Shown: positions 46,519 through 55,861 of the stretch, piece after piece
Layout of the letters: the number at the start of each line of letters is the position of its first letter
Numbering within the stretch: the first letter of the stretch is position 1
Source: Deltaproteobacteria bacterium
GTDB taxonomy: Bacteria; Myxococcota_A; Polyangia; Haliangiales; SHYZ01
Direction: 5' to 3'
Assembly (NCBI GenBank): GCA_016210055.1
Contig: JACQUZ010000058.1
Span: 1-63,614 of the forward strand
Length of the DNA stretch: 63,614 nt
Program-made: the position numbers and the translations under genes
The notes under the pieces: generated by a model
What the model saw: the letters and a program-made list of their open reading frames with translations, nothing else
Told to the model about the DNA's origin: nothing
The model's database searches: none

Positions 46519-46532
46519 CGTAGTCGACTACG
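46519..46532. repeat. 14-bp perfect palindrome in a possible REP-like element
   Basis: CGTAGTCGACTACG is its own reverse complement. It sits in the 146-nt gap between two convergent genes, within a GC-rich stretch (46495-46560). It may be a dispersed repeat or terminator-like element. No second copy was seen here. Confidence 0.4.
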
Positions 46533-46593
46533 CTCCGCGCGCTCCTCGGCTCCTCCTTGTCTCGCTTGTGTCTCTCGCTCCATGCAACCCTGT

Positions 46594-47538
46594 TTAGCAG
46601 CCGTCTCCAGGCATCTCGACGACCAAGATGCTGCCTGGGCGGGTACGCAGGGGATTCGTTGGCCACTGGCATCCGCCTCCTTTCCCGGTGACGTCAAGGA
46701 GCGTATCGACCTGCGGCACGAGGGCTGACCCGTTGTCGCCGGTAGCCTCCATCTGGCGTGTCGGTTGCTCGCGGTGCAGGGGGAATGTATCCCTGAAATA
46801 ATAGACCGCCGCCGGCGCGGCGGATCCCACCATCACCCGCACTCCTGGCTCCGGATGTCTTGGATAGGGAGGAGTTTCTGGCGAGCCGCCGAGAAATATG
46901 AAGAGCGCAGTGCCCACCGACGCAAACCCGGAAAATCCAGCGTCCCCAAAGGCAAACCCGGCCTGCTCATTCCAAAGGCGGTCTGTTTCCCACTTGGTCG
47001 TGTACGCGCGCACGTCGGGCCAAGCTCGGTTCACTTCGAAGTTCCGGATAATGAAGGTCGTCGCCCGGTTATCGGTCGTGCTCGGGGCGTCGTCGGTCCC
47101 GAGAACCAGGTATCCCCCTTGGACGTCCCGCGCGATGAAGCGACCACACGAGTCGGTGTTCACCATCCAGAGCGGCTGCACTTCGTTTCCCTGCGACGCT
47201 CGAATCGCATCGACGCCGGCGACAACGACAGACTTCGCCTCAACTCCGTCCACTCCGCCCAGGGGATTGGTGCCCGCCACGTCATAGACCCGGCCGCAGA
47301 TCGACGTCGTGCCCTCGCGCGGATCGGGACAGGGCAACGGACAGGCGCACGGATCATCGCACTGGAAGCCACCGTCTTGAATGACCCTGGCGTCGAAGAG
47401 CGGTCGCGCGTCCGCAATCGCACCGTCTTTCTTGCCTCCCCCGGAGTCCGGCGTGTCGCTTGGATCGGTTGACTCCGGCACGCTCCCACAACCCAAGAAC
47501 AAGCTCGCTAATCCCATGACAACCAAGCGCATGATCAT
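46594..47538 (-). CDS. Lipoprotein with Cys-rich segment and regulatory-like domain
   Basis: 314 residues; the ATG at 47538 has AGGAG 5 nt upstream. The lipobox is SLFLGCGS. A Gly/Asp-rich linker leads to a Cys cluster (CDDPCACPLPCPDP), a carboxypeptidase-regulatory-like beta-sandwich (SICGRVYDVAGTNPLGGVDG) and a C-terminal region with a Cys pair. The build is that of myxobacterial surface lipoproteins with no known function. It is divergent from the Hsp70-like gene. Confidence 0.78.
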   Translation of the reverse strand: MIMRLVVMGLASLFLGCGSVPESTDPSDTPDSGGGKKDGAIADARPLFDARVIQDGGFQCDDPCACPLPCPDPREGTTSICGRVYDVAGTNPLGGVDGVEAKSVVVAGVDAIRASQGNEVQPLWMVNTDSCGRFIARDVQGGYLVLGTDDAPSTTDNRATTFIIRNFEVNRAWPDVRAYTTKWETDRLWNEQAGFAFGDAGFSGFASVGTALFIFLGGSPETPPYPRHPEPGVRVMVGSAAPAAVYYFRDTFPLHREQPTRQMEATGDNGSALVPQVDTLLDVTGKGGGCQWPTNPLRTRPGSILVVEMPGDGC

Positions 47539-47601
47539 GGATCTCCTGGTCAGCCCATCCGATCCTACCGCAACTTGCCTTGTCGCTGTACCATTCGCGA
47601 C

Positions 47602-49197
47602 GTGAGCGGGTCCGAGCCCATTCTCGCGATCGATTTCGGCACGTCCAAGTCCTGCATGGCTGTGACAGATGCGATGGGCCAGCCACGCGTACTTCTCGAC
47701 CCTTTGGGGCGGGCGCTCGTGCCGTCGATCATTTCTTTTCGCGGCGACGGCCACCTTCTCGTGGGCACTGAGGCGCTTGACGAGCTGGAACGAAACCCAT
47801 TGAATTCCCTGCGCTGTGAGTTCCGGCCTCGCGACCTGGGTCCGAGAGAGACGCTGGCGGGGGCATTTTCCGACGCAGACCTTTGTTCCGTGCTCCTCGA
47901 TCACTTGCGACGAGTGGCCGACGCGACGCTCCAGCTCGACACCCGCCGCGTGCTCATGACGGTTCCCGCCCTCTTGCCCGAGTCACAAAAGCAGGCATTG
48001 GCCGCGGCCTGCGGCATGGCAGGGCTCATCCTGGAGCGGATCGTCGAGGCGCCGGTAGCCGCAGCCATGTCTTTTGCACTGGGGAAAAAGACACCGCGGT
48101 TCGCCGCCGTTTATGACTTCGGTGGGGGGAAGTTCGAGTGCTCGCTTCTCGACCTTCAAGGAGGCTCGCCGCGGCTCCTCGCCACGGCAGGTGATCTGTT
48201 TCTCGGCGGAGATGACGTCGACCAGCGCCTCGCGTCCAGCATGCTCGAGGCGTTTTTCCACGTGCATGGGGTAGACCTGCGAGGGGACCACGTGGCTTGG
48301 CAGCGGGTCATGACGGCGAGCGAGGCGGCCAAGCGCGCGCTCTCCACCGCGCTCGAGCACGTGGTCAAGGTGGACGCGCTCGCCGAAAAAGCAGGACGGC
48401 TCGTCAACCTCAAGCTCACCCTCACGCGGGAGGTATTCCACGAGCGGATTGCCGATGTCGTCGAGCGTTCGATTTTCTTCTGTGACGAGGCGCTGCGCCA
48501 AGCCGGGCTCTCGCCCCCAAGCGTGGAAGAGATCTGGCTCGTGGGCGGAATGACCCGGGTTCCGGCGGTGGCAGAGAGAGTGGCAGCGCATTTCGGGCGC
48601 GAGCCTCGATCCGACATCGATCCCGAGCTGGCGGTGGTGATGGGAGCCGCGGTCCTGGCCGCCGACGCAGAGGCCGGGCAGCGGGTGACCGCGCCCTATG
48701 GCGTGGGCTCCCCTCCGCCTCCCGAAGGCGTCGCATCTCCCGTGGCCGGGCGCGTCGCACGGGTGGCGACCAAGAAGATGTTCACCGCGATGATGCAGGC
48801 GCAGCCCGAGGTCAAGTTCTCGGCACCCAGGCCCGCGGTATTTGAAGTGACGGCGAGCCCGCTCTCGGTAAGCACAGTCGGCGGCTTCTGCGACGAAGTC
48901 ATCGGCCGGAATCAACAGATCCCGTTTTCCAAGACCCGCATTTTCTCAACCGGCAAGGACGGCCAGAAGACGGTGCAGGTGAGAGTGTGCCAAGGGGACT
49001 CGCGACGGTTCGACGAAAACGCTTTCCTCGGCACCCTCTTCTTGGAAGACCTGCCCCCGCGTTCCCGAGGGCAAGTGAGAATCGCAGTCACTTTCCACAT
49101 TGACGCAGATGGCGTGCTCGAGGCCTCGGCACGAGACGAGGAGACCGGCAGGGCGCATGCCATGAGGATCCAGTTGTCGGGGGCAAGCGCGGGCTAG
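47602..49197 (+). CDS. Divergent Hsp70 (DnaK-like) protein
   Basis: 531 residues from the GTG at 47602, just before the first core strand (a TTG at 47575 would add nine). The nucleotide-binding domain is recognisable: AIDFGTSKSCMAV, VYDFGGGKFECSLLDL and WLVGGMTRVPAV; a beta-sandwich substrate-binding domain follows but the helical lid is short. Three functional positions differ from E. coli DnaK: Leu59 where catalytic Lys70 aligns, Lys177 where Thr199 aligns, and Lys16 where Asn13 aligns. The ATP cycle is therefore probably changed. No dnaJ or grpE is adjacent. It overlaps the convergent lipoprotein gene by 4 nt. Confidence 0.88.
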   Translation: MSGSEPILAIDFGTSKSCMAVTDAMGQPRVLLDPLGRALVPSIISFRGDGHLLVGTEALDELERNPLNSLRCEFRPRDLGPRETLAGAFSDADLCSVLLDHLRRVADATLQLDTRRVLMTVPALLPESQKQALAAACGMAGLILERIVEAPVAAAMSFALGKKTPRFAAVYDFGGGKFECSLLDLQGGSPRLLATAGDLFLGGDDVDQRLASSMLEAFFHVHGVDLRGDHVAWQRVMTASEAAKRALSTALEHVVKVDALAEKAGRLVNLKLTLTREVFHERIADVVERSIFFCDEALRQAGLSPPSVEEIWLVGGMTRVPAVAERVAAHFGREPRSDIDPELAVVMGAAVLAADAEAGQRVTAPYGVGSPPPPEGVASPVAGRVARVATKKMFTAMMQAQPEVKFSAPRPAVFEVTASPLSVSTVGGFCDEVIGRNQQIPFSKTRIFSTGKDGQKTVQVRVCQGDSRRFDENAFLGTLFLEDLPPRSRGQVRIAVTFHIDADGVLEASARDEETGRAHAMRIQLSGASAG

Positions 49198-49706
49198 CGC
49201 TCATGCTGCACCTGCCCCACCGCCTGCCCCCGCTGACCTGGCTTCTCACGCAGGGCTTCGAATTCGGCGAGGAGGGTCTCCATTTCGCGCTGCACCCTCC
49301 CCTGCGCCTGGTTCAGGAATAGGATCGCGGTCCCGTTCCCCCGCTCGACCGCATCGGCAAGGCGCTCGAGGAGCGACAGCTCGGATCGCGCCAGGGCGAC
49401 CAGGCGGTCGTGAAAGGCTCGCACGTCGTCTCGCTGCGGGACGAGCTTGGCAAGGGAAGCCACGAAATCGCGGTACTGCGGTAATGCCTTGGCTTGCAAC
49501 GCAGCCAGGAGTACCGCGTCATCCACGTATCGATCCCCCATCGCGTCGAAGAGGGCTTCGAGGGCCCCTGCCTCGAGCCCTTGTACTTGCGCGAGCGCGG
49601 CACGATAGGACGCGAGGGCTGGCTCATCGCTCTTCTTGGACTTGTCTCCCAGACAAGCAAGGGCGAGGCATCCGACAAGGAATAGGACAGAAACGCGCGG
49701 CACCAC
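49194..49706 (-). CDS. Small helical lipoprotein, unknown function
   Basis: 170 residues. Signal sequence MVPRVSVLFLVGCLALACLG with a lipobox at LALAC. The mature part is a helical bundle rich in Leu, Ala and Glu. No family recognised. It lies 3' to the Hsp70-like gene with a 4-nt tail overlap, so an antisense effect on the 3' ends is possible. Confidence 0.7.
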   Translation of the reverse strand: MVPRVSVLFLVGCLALACLGDKSKKSDEPALASYRAALAQVQGLEAGALEALFDAMGDRYVDDAVLLAALQAKALPQYRDFVASLAKLVPQRDDVRAFHDRLVALARSELSLLERLADAVERGNGTAILFLNQAQGRVQREMETLLAEFEALREKPGQRGQAVGQVQHER

Positions 49707-49778
49707 GCCGGATGGTAGCAGACGTGACTACCCCGCGCTGCAATCGGGGCACAATCGGGGCACGAGTCCTCGACGATG

Positions 49779-50072
49779 TTAAGGCCTTAATTCGACGCGC
49801 AAGAACACCGCCGCCAGGTAGAGCACGATCCCGAGCCCCGCCATGCCAGCCCAAGTGCATGCAGCCACGAGGCGGTGACCTCGTCCTGCATGGCAAGCCT
49901 TCCACTCCCCGTACATCGCGAGCCCAGTAGCCATGCCGCCGACGAGGAGCAGTGCCGCTTCCCCGATGACCAGCACGCTCAGAGGCAACCGCGGGTAGAC
50001 GCGATCGAACAGGAACCAAAGCCCCAGGGAACACGTGAGAAGGACTTGTCCTACACGCAGCGCCATTGACAT
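49779..50072 (-). CDS. Small membrane protein with three helices
   Basis: 97 residues from the ATG at 50072 (a second ATG at 50066 is equally possible). Three membrane helices: VGQVLLTCSLGLWFLFD, LSVLVIGEAALLLVGGMATG and TWAGMAGLGIVLYLAAVFL. The stop lies in the palindrome TTAAGGCCTTAA (49779-49790). Function unknown. Confidence 0.6.
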   Translation of the reverse strand: MSMALRVGQVLLTCSLGLWFLFDRVYPRLPLSVLVIGEAALLLVGGMATGLAMYGEWKACHAGRGHRLVAACTWAGMAGLGIVLYLAAVFLRVELRP

Positions 50073-50153
50073 GTACCACCCACCTCTAGCAGGCGCTCAC
50101 ACGTGGGTCCAGAGGCTTGGGTTACGAGGGAGCTCCATGGTATTTGTGAATCC

Positions 50154-51716
50154 ATGCGTCGTCCTAGTTGGCTGGTGTTCGCACTTCTTCTCTCTGCATG
50201 CGAGCCGGCGCCGACATTTTCGAGCGTGGACCGCACGGCACCACTTCCCATCATTGGTGGATCTCTAGACAGCGGCGACCCCGCGGTGCCACTCATCATC
50301 CTTCAGGACACGGCGGGGAACATGGTCGGGATTTGTACCGGTACCTTGATCACGCCCCGGGTGGTGCTCACGGCGGCGCACTGCATGGACTCGGAGTCCA
50401 ACGCGACCCGTTGGACAGCGTACTTCGGGAATAGCATCCAGGGCTACTACTACCCATCCAGTGACCCGGGCTACAAGGGCAAGCGCACCGTCACGAAGGC
50501 GGAGCATCACCCGAGCTGGGACCCAGCCAAAGACCCTGGGCAGCCCTACGACATCGCGCTAATGCTCCTCGGGAGCGACGCCCCGGTCTCGCCCAAGCCA
50601 ATGAACCGCCTCACCATCGATGCGAGCTACGTCGGGCAGCCGGTGCGCTTGGTCGGCTTTGGCGACACCCGCGTGTCCAGCCAGGAAAGCGGGCGCAAGC
50701 GGCAGGTCACGGTGCCGCTGAGCGACTTGGATTCCCTCATGATCGTGTACGGCAACGCGGAAAAGAACGTCTGCCAGGGGGATTCGGGCGGCCCCAACTT
50801 CATGACGATCAATGGCACGGAGTACGTCGTCGGGGTGACTTCTTTCGGCGACCCCGAGTGCAAGCAAATCGGCGTCGGCGGCCGCACCGACGCCTACGCC
50901 CCGGCGTTCATCGATCCCTGGATTCGCCAGAATGACCGAGCCGGCTGCACGGCTGACGGTGCTTGCGCTACGTCGTGCAACTCGCCCGATCCCGATTGCC
51001 CCTGCGCCAAGGACGGCATGTGCACCACGATGTGCCCGGACAGCAACTACGACGACGATTGCCCACGCGGCTGCCATGCCAACGGGAAGTGCGTGGAGGG
51101 ATGCCCACGCCCGGATCCCGACTGCTCCTCCTCGGGCACGCCCGACGCGGGAACGATCGAGCGGAACCATTGCGAGGCAGACGGAACCTGCCAGGACGGA
51201 TGCTTGCCTCGGGATACCGACTGCCCTGCGGCCGGCACCGGCGACGCGTGTGGCGAAGCCTCCGAGTGCATCAGCGGCATTTGCCTACCGGCGCCGGATG
51301 ACCCGAGCGTGAAGTACTGCACGGCATTCTGCGACGCCGAAGGGGAGACATGTCCCACCGGAATGAGCTGTGTCGCCGTCGAGGGAGGGCGAAAGGCGTG
51401 CATCTGGGAGCGCGCTCCAGGTGGGGTTGGCACCGCCTGCACGGATCCCGATCAATGCGCGAGCGGGATTTGCCTGCCGCTCGGTGGCAAGAGCTTCTGC
51501 ACCGCGTTGTGCACTCCTTCGCAAGACGCGTGTCCGAGCGATTTTGAGTGCGCCGCCACCACCAACGGTCCCCACGCCTGCATCCCGGCCGACGACGAGC
51601 CGCGAGGAGGGTGCGCGCTCGTGCTTGGAAGGAGGCCACCCAGTGGCACCTGGCGCGCGCTTTTCATGCTAGCCTTGGTCGCGCTCGGTGCCGCCTTCAG
51701 GCGTCACCGCCGCTGA
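50154..51716 (+). CDS. Trypsin-like serine protease with MYXO-CTERM-like anchor
   Basis: 520 residues. A lipobox (FALLLSACEP) starts the export signal. The S1A protease domain (about 40-265) has the triad in TAAHC, DIALML and GDSGGP. A Cys-rich region with several CxxxC modules (ADGACATSC, CHANGKCVEGCPRPDPDC) follows, then a C-terminal GGCAL, a membrane helix and a basic end RRHRR, resembling the MYXO-CTERM sorting signal. The protein is thus likely lipidated and surface-anchored or processed at its C-terminus. It begins a rightward cluster with the PHP lipoprotein and an outer-membrane protein. Confidence 0.88.
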   Translation: MRRPSWLVFALLLSACEPAPTFSSVDRTAPLPIIGGSLDSGDPAVPLIILQDTAGNMVGICTGTLITPRVVLTAAHCMDSESNATRWTAYFGNSIQGYYYPSSDPGYKGKRTVTKAEHHPSWDPAKDPGQPYDIALMLLGSDAPVSPKPMNRLTIDASYVGQPVRLVGFGDTRVSSQESGRKRQVTVPLSDLDSLMIVYGNAEKNVCQGDSGGPNFMTINGTEYVVGVTSFGDPECKQIGVGGRTDAYAPAFIDPWIRQNDRAGCTADGACATSCNSPDPDCPCAKDGMCTTMCPDSNYDDDCPRGCHANGKCVEGCPRPDPDCSSSGTPDAGTIERNHCEADGTCQDGCLPRDTDCPAAGTGDACGEASECISGICLPAPDDPSVKYCTAFCDAEGETCPTGMSCVAVEGGRKACIWERAPGGVGTACTDPDQCASGICLPLGGKSFCTALCTPSQDACPSDFECAATTNGPHACIPADDEPRGGCALVLGRRPPSGTWRALFMLALVALGAAFRRHRR

Positions 51717-51741
51717 CCATGTCCCTCGATCCAAGGCACCC

Positions 51742-54639
51742 GTGACCCGCACCCCCCTGTCCTGTCTCTTTGCCCTCGTCTTCACCCTAGCCTGCGAGAC
51801 CGGGAGCTGCCCGAGCGGCGGCGATGATTGCGTCATCCCATCCCCGTGCGCCCGCCTTCAGGCCACGTGCGAGGCAGGGCGCGTGGCAATTCGCCGCGTT
51901 TCAGAAGGGGGGCGACCGGTCTCGGGTCCCGACGCCGTCGGCACGCGCGACGATCTCGTCCTGGAAAACGACCGGATCGGCGTGGTCATTGATGCCCTCG
52001 GTGAGCCTCACATGCTCGCCCCTACCGGCGGCACAATCATCGACCTGGCGCCCCTCGGCGGGGCGGACATGGTGAACCAACTGTACCAGCTCGCCGGCAT
52101 CTTGCCGGCCGACGCGTTCCACTACACCGAGGTCAAGCTCGTCGATGAGTCGCCACGACTCGTGGCGGTGGAGCTTCGCGGCACGCTCGACGGCAGGAAG
52201 GACGTCAAGGTGGCGACTCGCTACGAGCTGCGGCCTTGCGAGCCAGGAATCCGAATTCGCTCCGAGCTCCATAACGGGTCGCCGGAGGTCCAGGCATTCA
52301 TGCTCGCCGATGCTTCGTTTTGGGGTAACCGGGAGCCCCTCCCTTTTGCCGTCGCGACAGACCAGGGGTTCACTTCGCCCGAGCTCGACCTCATCGACCT
52401 GGACTCGAGCTGGAGCCGCTTTCCGGCCGTGTTCGCACGCCCGAGCGCAGGGCCGGGCTCCTCCTACGCATTCCTCCGGTGCGATAAGGCGCAGCTCGAG
52501 GGCCTCAACGACCCACAGGTTTCGGCCCTCGGAACTGGCAGGACGCTGGTTCGGCCCGGCGAAAGCCTCGCGTACGAGCGCTACATAGCCACAGCCGACG
52601 GCATTGACGTCGAGAGCGCGGCTCGCGTGGTCGAGGAAGCGCGGGCCATGCTTCATGGGACGCAGTCCGCCCGCATGTCTGGCCGCATCACCGCGGCGAG
52701 CGCTCCGTTCGGTGGGACCGAAGCCCGCGCGACCGTGGTCGTGGCCGAGCGCTCGGCAAAAGGAAAGCGGATCCCGGTCACGGAAGTGATCCCAGGGGAG
52801 GACGGCGTATTTGGAGCCACCGTTCCGTCGGGAAAACCGCTCCACGTGGAGGTTCGATCCTTTGGCCGAACCGTCAAGGAGATTGAAATCCCGCTGGGCG
52901 CAAGCCTTGATCTCGGAGATGTCGAGCTCCCTGCGCCACCGGCTCGCCTCACCCTCACCGCCGTGGGCCCGAGCAGCGCGCTGCCTGCCGTGGTGGTGAT
53001 TGCCCCTGCCGATCGGGCGACCCTGGTGTCTACCGAGGGAACTCAGCATGGGCATTTCGATCCATGCGCGCCGTGGCTCGGACCTCCCCACGGGGGCTCC
53101 CCAGCGTGCAACCGCTTGCTCGTGACGGGAAGCGCCTCGGTGGAGCTCCCCGCGGGGCACTATCATGTCTACGCCTCGGCTGGACCTTTTTACACGCTCG
53201 ACCGGAAGGAGGTCACGCTGGTGGCCGGACAAGTCGGCGACCTTTCGCTTAGACTGAGCCCGCTTCCGGTCCTTCCCCCTGGCGTCTTGTCGGCAGACTT
53301 GCACGTGCACGGTCGAATGAGCTTCGACTCGTCCCTCCCGGATCGGGACCGGATCCTCTCGCTCTTGGCGACCGGTGTGGACGTGCTCGCCGCTACGGAC
53401 CACGACGTGGTGCACGACTACGAGGAGGCCATTCGCGAGCTCAACGTTGGAACGCGCCTGGCGGTCATGGCGGGCGTCGAAACCACCGGGCTCATCTTGT
53501 TCCTCGATGTGCCGAGCGACCCCTTTCCTCGGGTCATTGGACATTTCAATTTCTGGCCCGTCATGTTTCAGCCAGACGCGCCGCGGGGTGGCGCGCCCTG
53601 GGACGAGCTCATGGAGCCGGGCGAGCTCTTCGACCGGATGGATCAAGTTCTTGCGCCAGGGGGACTCGCAATGCTCAACCACCCGTGGGAGACGCCGCAG
53701 TCCGGTCGCGACCTCGGCTACCTGCGTGCGATTGGTTACGATCCTCGGGTGCCGGTCCCACTTCAGGATGATGGCTCACGTGCCGGCATGCTCGCCCGCC
53801 GCCCAGGTGGCGGGCACGGGAACCTCGACTTCCAGATCATCGAAGTCCTGAACGGCCGGTCGATTACCAAGTACATCCAGTACCGCTCCCTGTGGTGGTC
53901 CCTGCTTTCGCAAGGCCACGTGTACGCGGGGACGGCGAACAGCGACTCGCACAGCCTAAACGACAGTCAGATCGGCTATCCGCGAAACCTGGTGCACACC
54001 GACACGAGAGTGGCTGGCTATGATCCGGTGGTTTTCAACAGGGATGTCCGTGCAGGCAGGATCGTAGGGAGCTATGGGGTGTGGATCGACGCCAAGCTCG
54101 ACGGAAAGCCGTTCGGCCTGTCCCCGTTCACTCCCACGGAAGGCGCCATGCTCGACGTGGAGGTGAGAGCGGCTCCCTGGATTCCAGTGGCCGAGGTGCG
54201 GTTCGTGGTGAATGGAAAGACCGCAAGGACAATAGGCGCCGGCGAGCTCGCCATGCCTGGCGATCCCCTCGGCAAGGATGGACTAGTCCGATACAAGGGC
54301 TCCATGCCGCTCGCCGAGCTCCTGGCCGCTGCGCGCGTCCACGGCGACGCGTGGCTCCTAGTAGAAGCGGGTCTCCCGCTCCCACTCGTGGCCGACCTGG
54401 ACGACGACGGAATCGTCGATACGAGCGACAACAACCACGACGGTGTCGTCGACAAGAGGGACGTGGAGCCGGGAGAAGACAAAGGGCCGCTCAACGACCC
54501 ACCAGATCCGCCGCCTTGGGAGAAGGACTCCCGCGTCCACCTCACGATCGTGGCGCCTGGAACTTGGCCCACCGCTTTTACCAACCCATGGCTCCTCGAC
54601 CTCGACGGAGATGGGACTTGGGAGGCACCGGGGCTGTGA
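51742..54639 (+). CDS. Large lipoprotein with PHP-type metallohydrolase domain
   Basis: 965 residues from a GTG at 51742; the lipobox is FTLACET. The N-terminal 500 residues are beta-rich and unassigned. A PHP domain begins near residue 515 with SADLHVHGRMSFD, LAATDHDVV and further His/Asp ligands, as in CehA/McbA-like hydrolases and other trinuclear metal enzymes. Near residue 890 is a calcium-binding-like repeat (DLDDDGIVDTSDNNHDGVVD). The exported PHP domain suggests hydrolysis of an extracellular phosphate or carbamate ester, but the substrate is unknown. It follows the protease gene by 25 nt, and the next gene starts at its stop. Confidence 0.85.
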   Translation: MTRTPLSCLFALVFTLACETGSCPSGGDDCVIPSPCARLQATCEAGRVAIRRVSEGGRPVSGPDAVGTRDDLVLENDRIGVVIDALGEPHMLAPTGGTIIDLAPLGGADMVNQLYQLAGILPADAFHYTEVKLVDESPRLVAVELRGTLDGRKDVKVATRYELRPCEPGIRIRSELHNGSPEVQAFMLADASFWGNREPLPFAVATDQGFTSPELDLIDLDSSWSRFPAVFARPSAGPGSSYAFLRCDKAQLEGLNDPQVSALGTGRTLVRPGESLAYERYIATADGIDVESAARVVEEARAMLHGTQSARMSGRITAASAPFGGTEARATVVVAERSAKGKRIPVTEVIPGEDGVFGATVPSGKPLHVEVRSFGRTVKEIEIPLGASLDLGDVELPAPPARLTLTAVGPSSALPAVVVIAPADRATLVSTEGTQHGHFDPCAPWLGPPHGGSPACNRLLVTGSASVELPAGHYHVYASAGPFYTLDRKEVTLVAGQVGDLSLRLSPLPVLPPGVLSADLHVHGRMSFDSSLPDRDRILSLLATGVDVLAATDHDVVHDYEEAIRELNVGTRLAVMAGVETTGLILFLDVPSDPFPRVIGHFNFWPVMFQPDAPRGGAPWDELMEPGELFDRMDQVLAPGGLAMLNHPWETPQSGRDLGYLRAIGYDPRVPVPLQDDGSRAGMLARRPGGGHGNLDFQIIEVLNGRSITKYIQYRSLWWSLLSQGHVYAGTANSDSHSLNDSQIGYPRNLVHTDTRVAGYDPVVFNRDVRAGRIVGSYGVWIDAKLDGKPFGLSPFTPTEGAMLDVEVRAAPWIPVAEVRFVVNGKTARTIGAGELAMPGDPLGKDGLVRYKGSMPLAELLAAARVHGDAWLLVEAGLPLPLVADLDDDGIVDTSDNNHDGVVDKRDVEPGEDKGPLNDPPDPPPWEKDSRVHLTIVAPGTWPTAFTNPWLLDLDGDGTWEAPGL

Positions 54640-55478
54640 GAATGCCTTGCAAGATAGGTTTCTGGGCCTGGATCATCGCCTCGCTGGTATTTCATGCAGC
54701 TACGGCGTCCGCATCGCCATGCGAGGATCCGGCCGCAGGCCTCCTTGGCCCACCGGAGCTATCGATCAGGCAGGGTGAGCTCGACGCCCCACGCTCGCCC
54801 TGCGTCACGCGTGCGCTGTTCGCGCACGCGCAAGCCACTGCCCTCATCGACATGGCCGATTTCTATGGCACGCTCGGTGCTGGTATCCAGGTTGGAGCAC
54901 GGGTGCCTTTCCGTGGGCTCGAGTGGTCCCTGTCCTTGCGGGCAGTGGACTGGCGCTTCGTGCAAAACGCTTCAATCGCAGCGTCGGAAACTGGGTTAGG
55001 ACCCATCACGCTCGGGGTCCTTTACCCCACGATTCGAACCGTGATCCATCGACAGGTCGCCATTCTCACAGGCGTTCGACTCGTCGTGCCCTTCACGGAT
55101 TCCACGTACGACGTCCCGGTGGGAGCCGTCGCCGGAACCGTGGACGCTGCGATTCGCCTGCGCTCATGGCTTGCGCTCACGAGCCACGCGGCTGTCAAGG
55201 GCTGGAGCGCGTGGCCAACGGGGGGCTGGGACGGCCGCGGCGCCGTCGTCGCCGGCGCTGGTGCGTCGTTCCTGCCGTGGCGATGGCTCGGAGTGCACCT
55301 TGGGCTAGAAGCGCAGTCCGGCTGGTTCGGACTGGGCCTGGATCATGTCCTCACGCGTGGCGGCGCGTCGGTCCCTCTCAGAAAAACAGGAAGGATCGGC
55401 GTCGGTGCGGTCATGCCACTCGCCGGCGCTGAGCGCACGAACCTCGGCGCGTTGGTCGACGTGACCATCCCGATGTAG
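54636..55478 (+). CDS. Outer-membrane beta-barrel protein
   Basis: 280 residues from a GTG (54636) overlapping the previous TGA; GGAGG lies 10 nt upstream. An ATG at 54642 is the alternative. The signal peptide ends ATASA-SPCED. Amphipathic strands follow (LGAGIQVGARVPFRGLEWSL, ITLGVLYPTIRTVI, AVAGTVDAAIRLRSWLAL) and the C-terminus is VDVTIPM. Coupled to the PHP lipoprotein gene, so the pair probably acts together at the outer membrane. Function unknown. Confidence 0.78.
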   Translation: MRMPCKIGFWAWIIASLVFHAATASASPCEDPAAGLLGPPELSIRQGELDAPRSPCVTRALFAHAQATALIDMADFYGTLGAGIQVGARVPFRGLEWSLSLRAVDWRFVQNASIAASETGLGPITLGVLYPTIRTVIHRQVAILTGVRLVVPFTDSTYDVPVGAVAGTVDAAIRLRSWLALTSHAAVKGWSAWPTGGWDGRGAVVAGAGASFLPWRWLGVHLGLEAQSGWFGLGLDHVLTRGGASVPLRKTGRIGVGAVMPLAGAERTNLGALVDVTIPM

Positions 55479-55487
55479 GCGGGCGCT

Positions 55488-55799
55488 CTACTTGATCAGC
55501 AACCGCGCGACGACCTCGCCACCAACGAGGTGCTTCTCGACGATCTCGGGCACGTCCTCGGGCTTCACGCCGCCGTACCAAGCCTGCTCGGGGTACACCA
55601 CCACCGTGCAACCATGCGCGCATTGATCCAGGCAACCGGACGAATTCGCGCGAATTCGCGCGCGCAGTCCGCGCTCAGCCAGCTCTTGCTTGAATCGATC
55701 GAGGATCTCCTCTGATCCCTTGAGCGCGCACGAACCCTTGGGGTTGTTCGGGTCGCGCCGATTCGTGCAGACAAAAACGTGTTTCTCCAGACGCTTCAT
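55488..55799 (-). CDS. [2Fe-2S] thioredoxin-like ferredoxin
   Basis: 103 residues. The four cluster Cys pattern is FVCTNRRDPNNPKGSC at the N-terminus and SSGCLDQCAHGC in the second half, as in thioredoxin-fold [2Fe-2S] ferredoxins related to NuoE. It would carry one electron; the partner is unknown. It is divergent from the sulfate operon, with the operator region at 55862-55916 between them, which would fit a role in sulfur or Fe-S metabolism. Confidence 0.88.
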   Translation of the reverse strand: MKRLEKHVFVCTNRRDPNNPKGSCALKGSEEILDRFKQELAERGLRARIRANSSGCLDQCAHGCTVVVYPEQAWYGGVKPEDVPEIVEKHLVGGEVVARLLIK

Positions 55800-55861
55800 G
55801 TACTTCTCGTACCTTAGCAGGTCATCGCCGAGGTTCAGCCTGTTCCGCGCATCGTGCTTGC

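Noticed and set aside
49741..49762. 11-bp direct repeat CAATCGGGGCA
   Set aside because: Only two copies beside a gene start; too short to assign meaning.
51901..53682. Open frame of 593 codons antisense to the PHP lipoprotein
   Set aside because: Amino-acid composition is Arg/His-rich with no hydrophobic core or motif; a GC-driven shadow.
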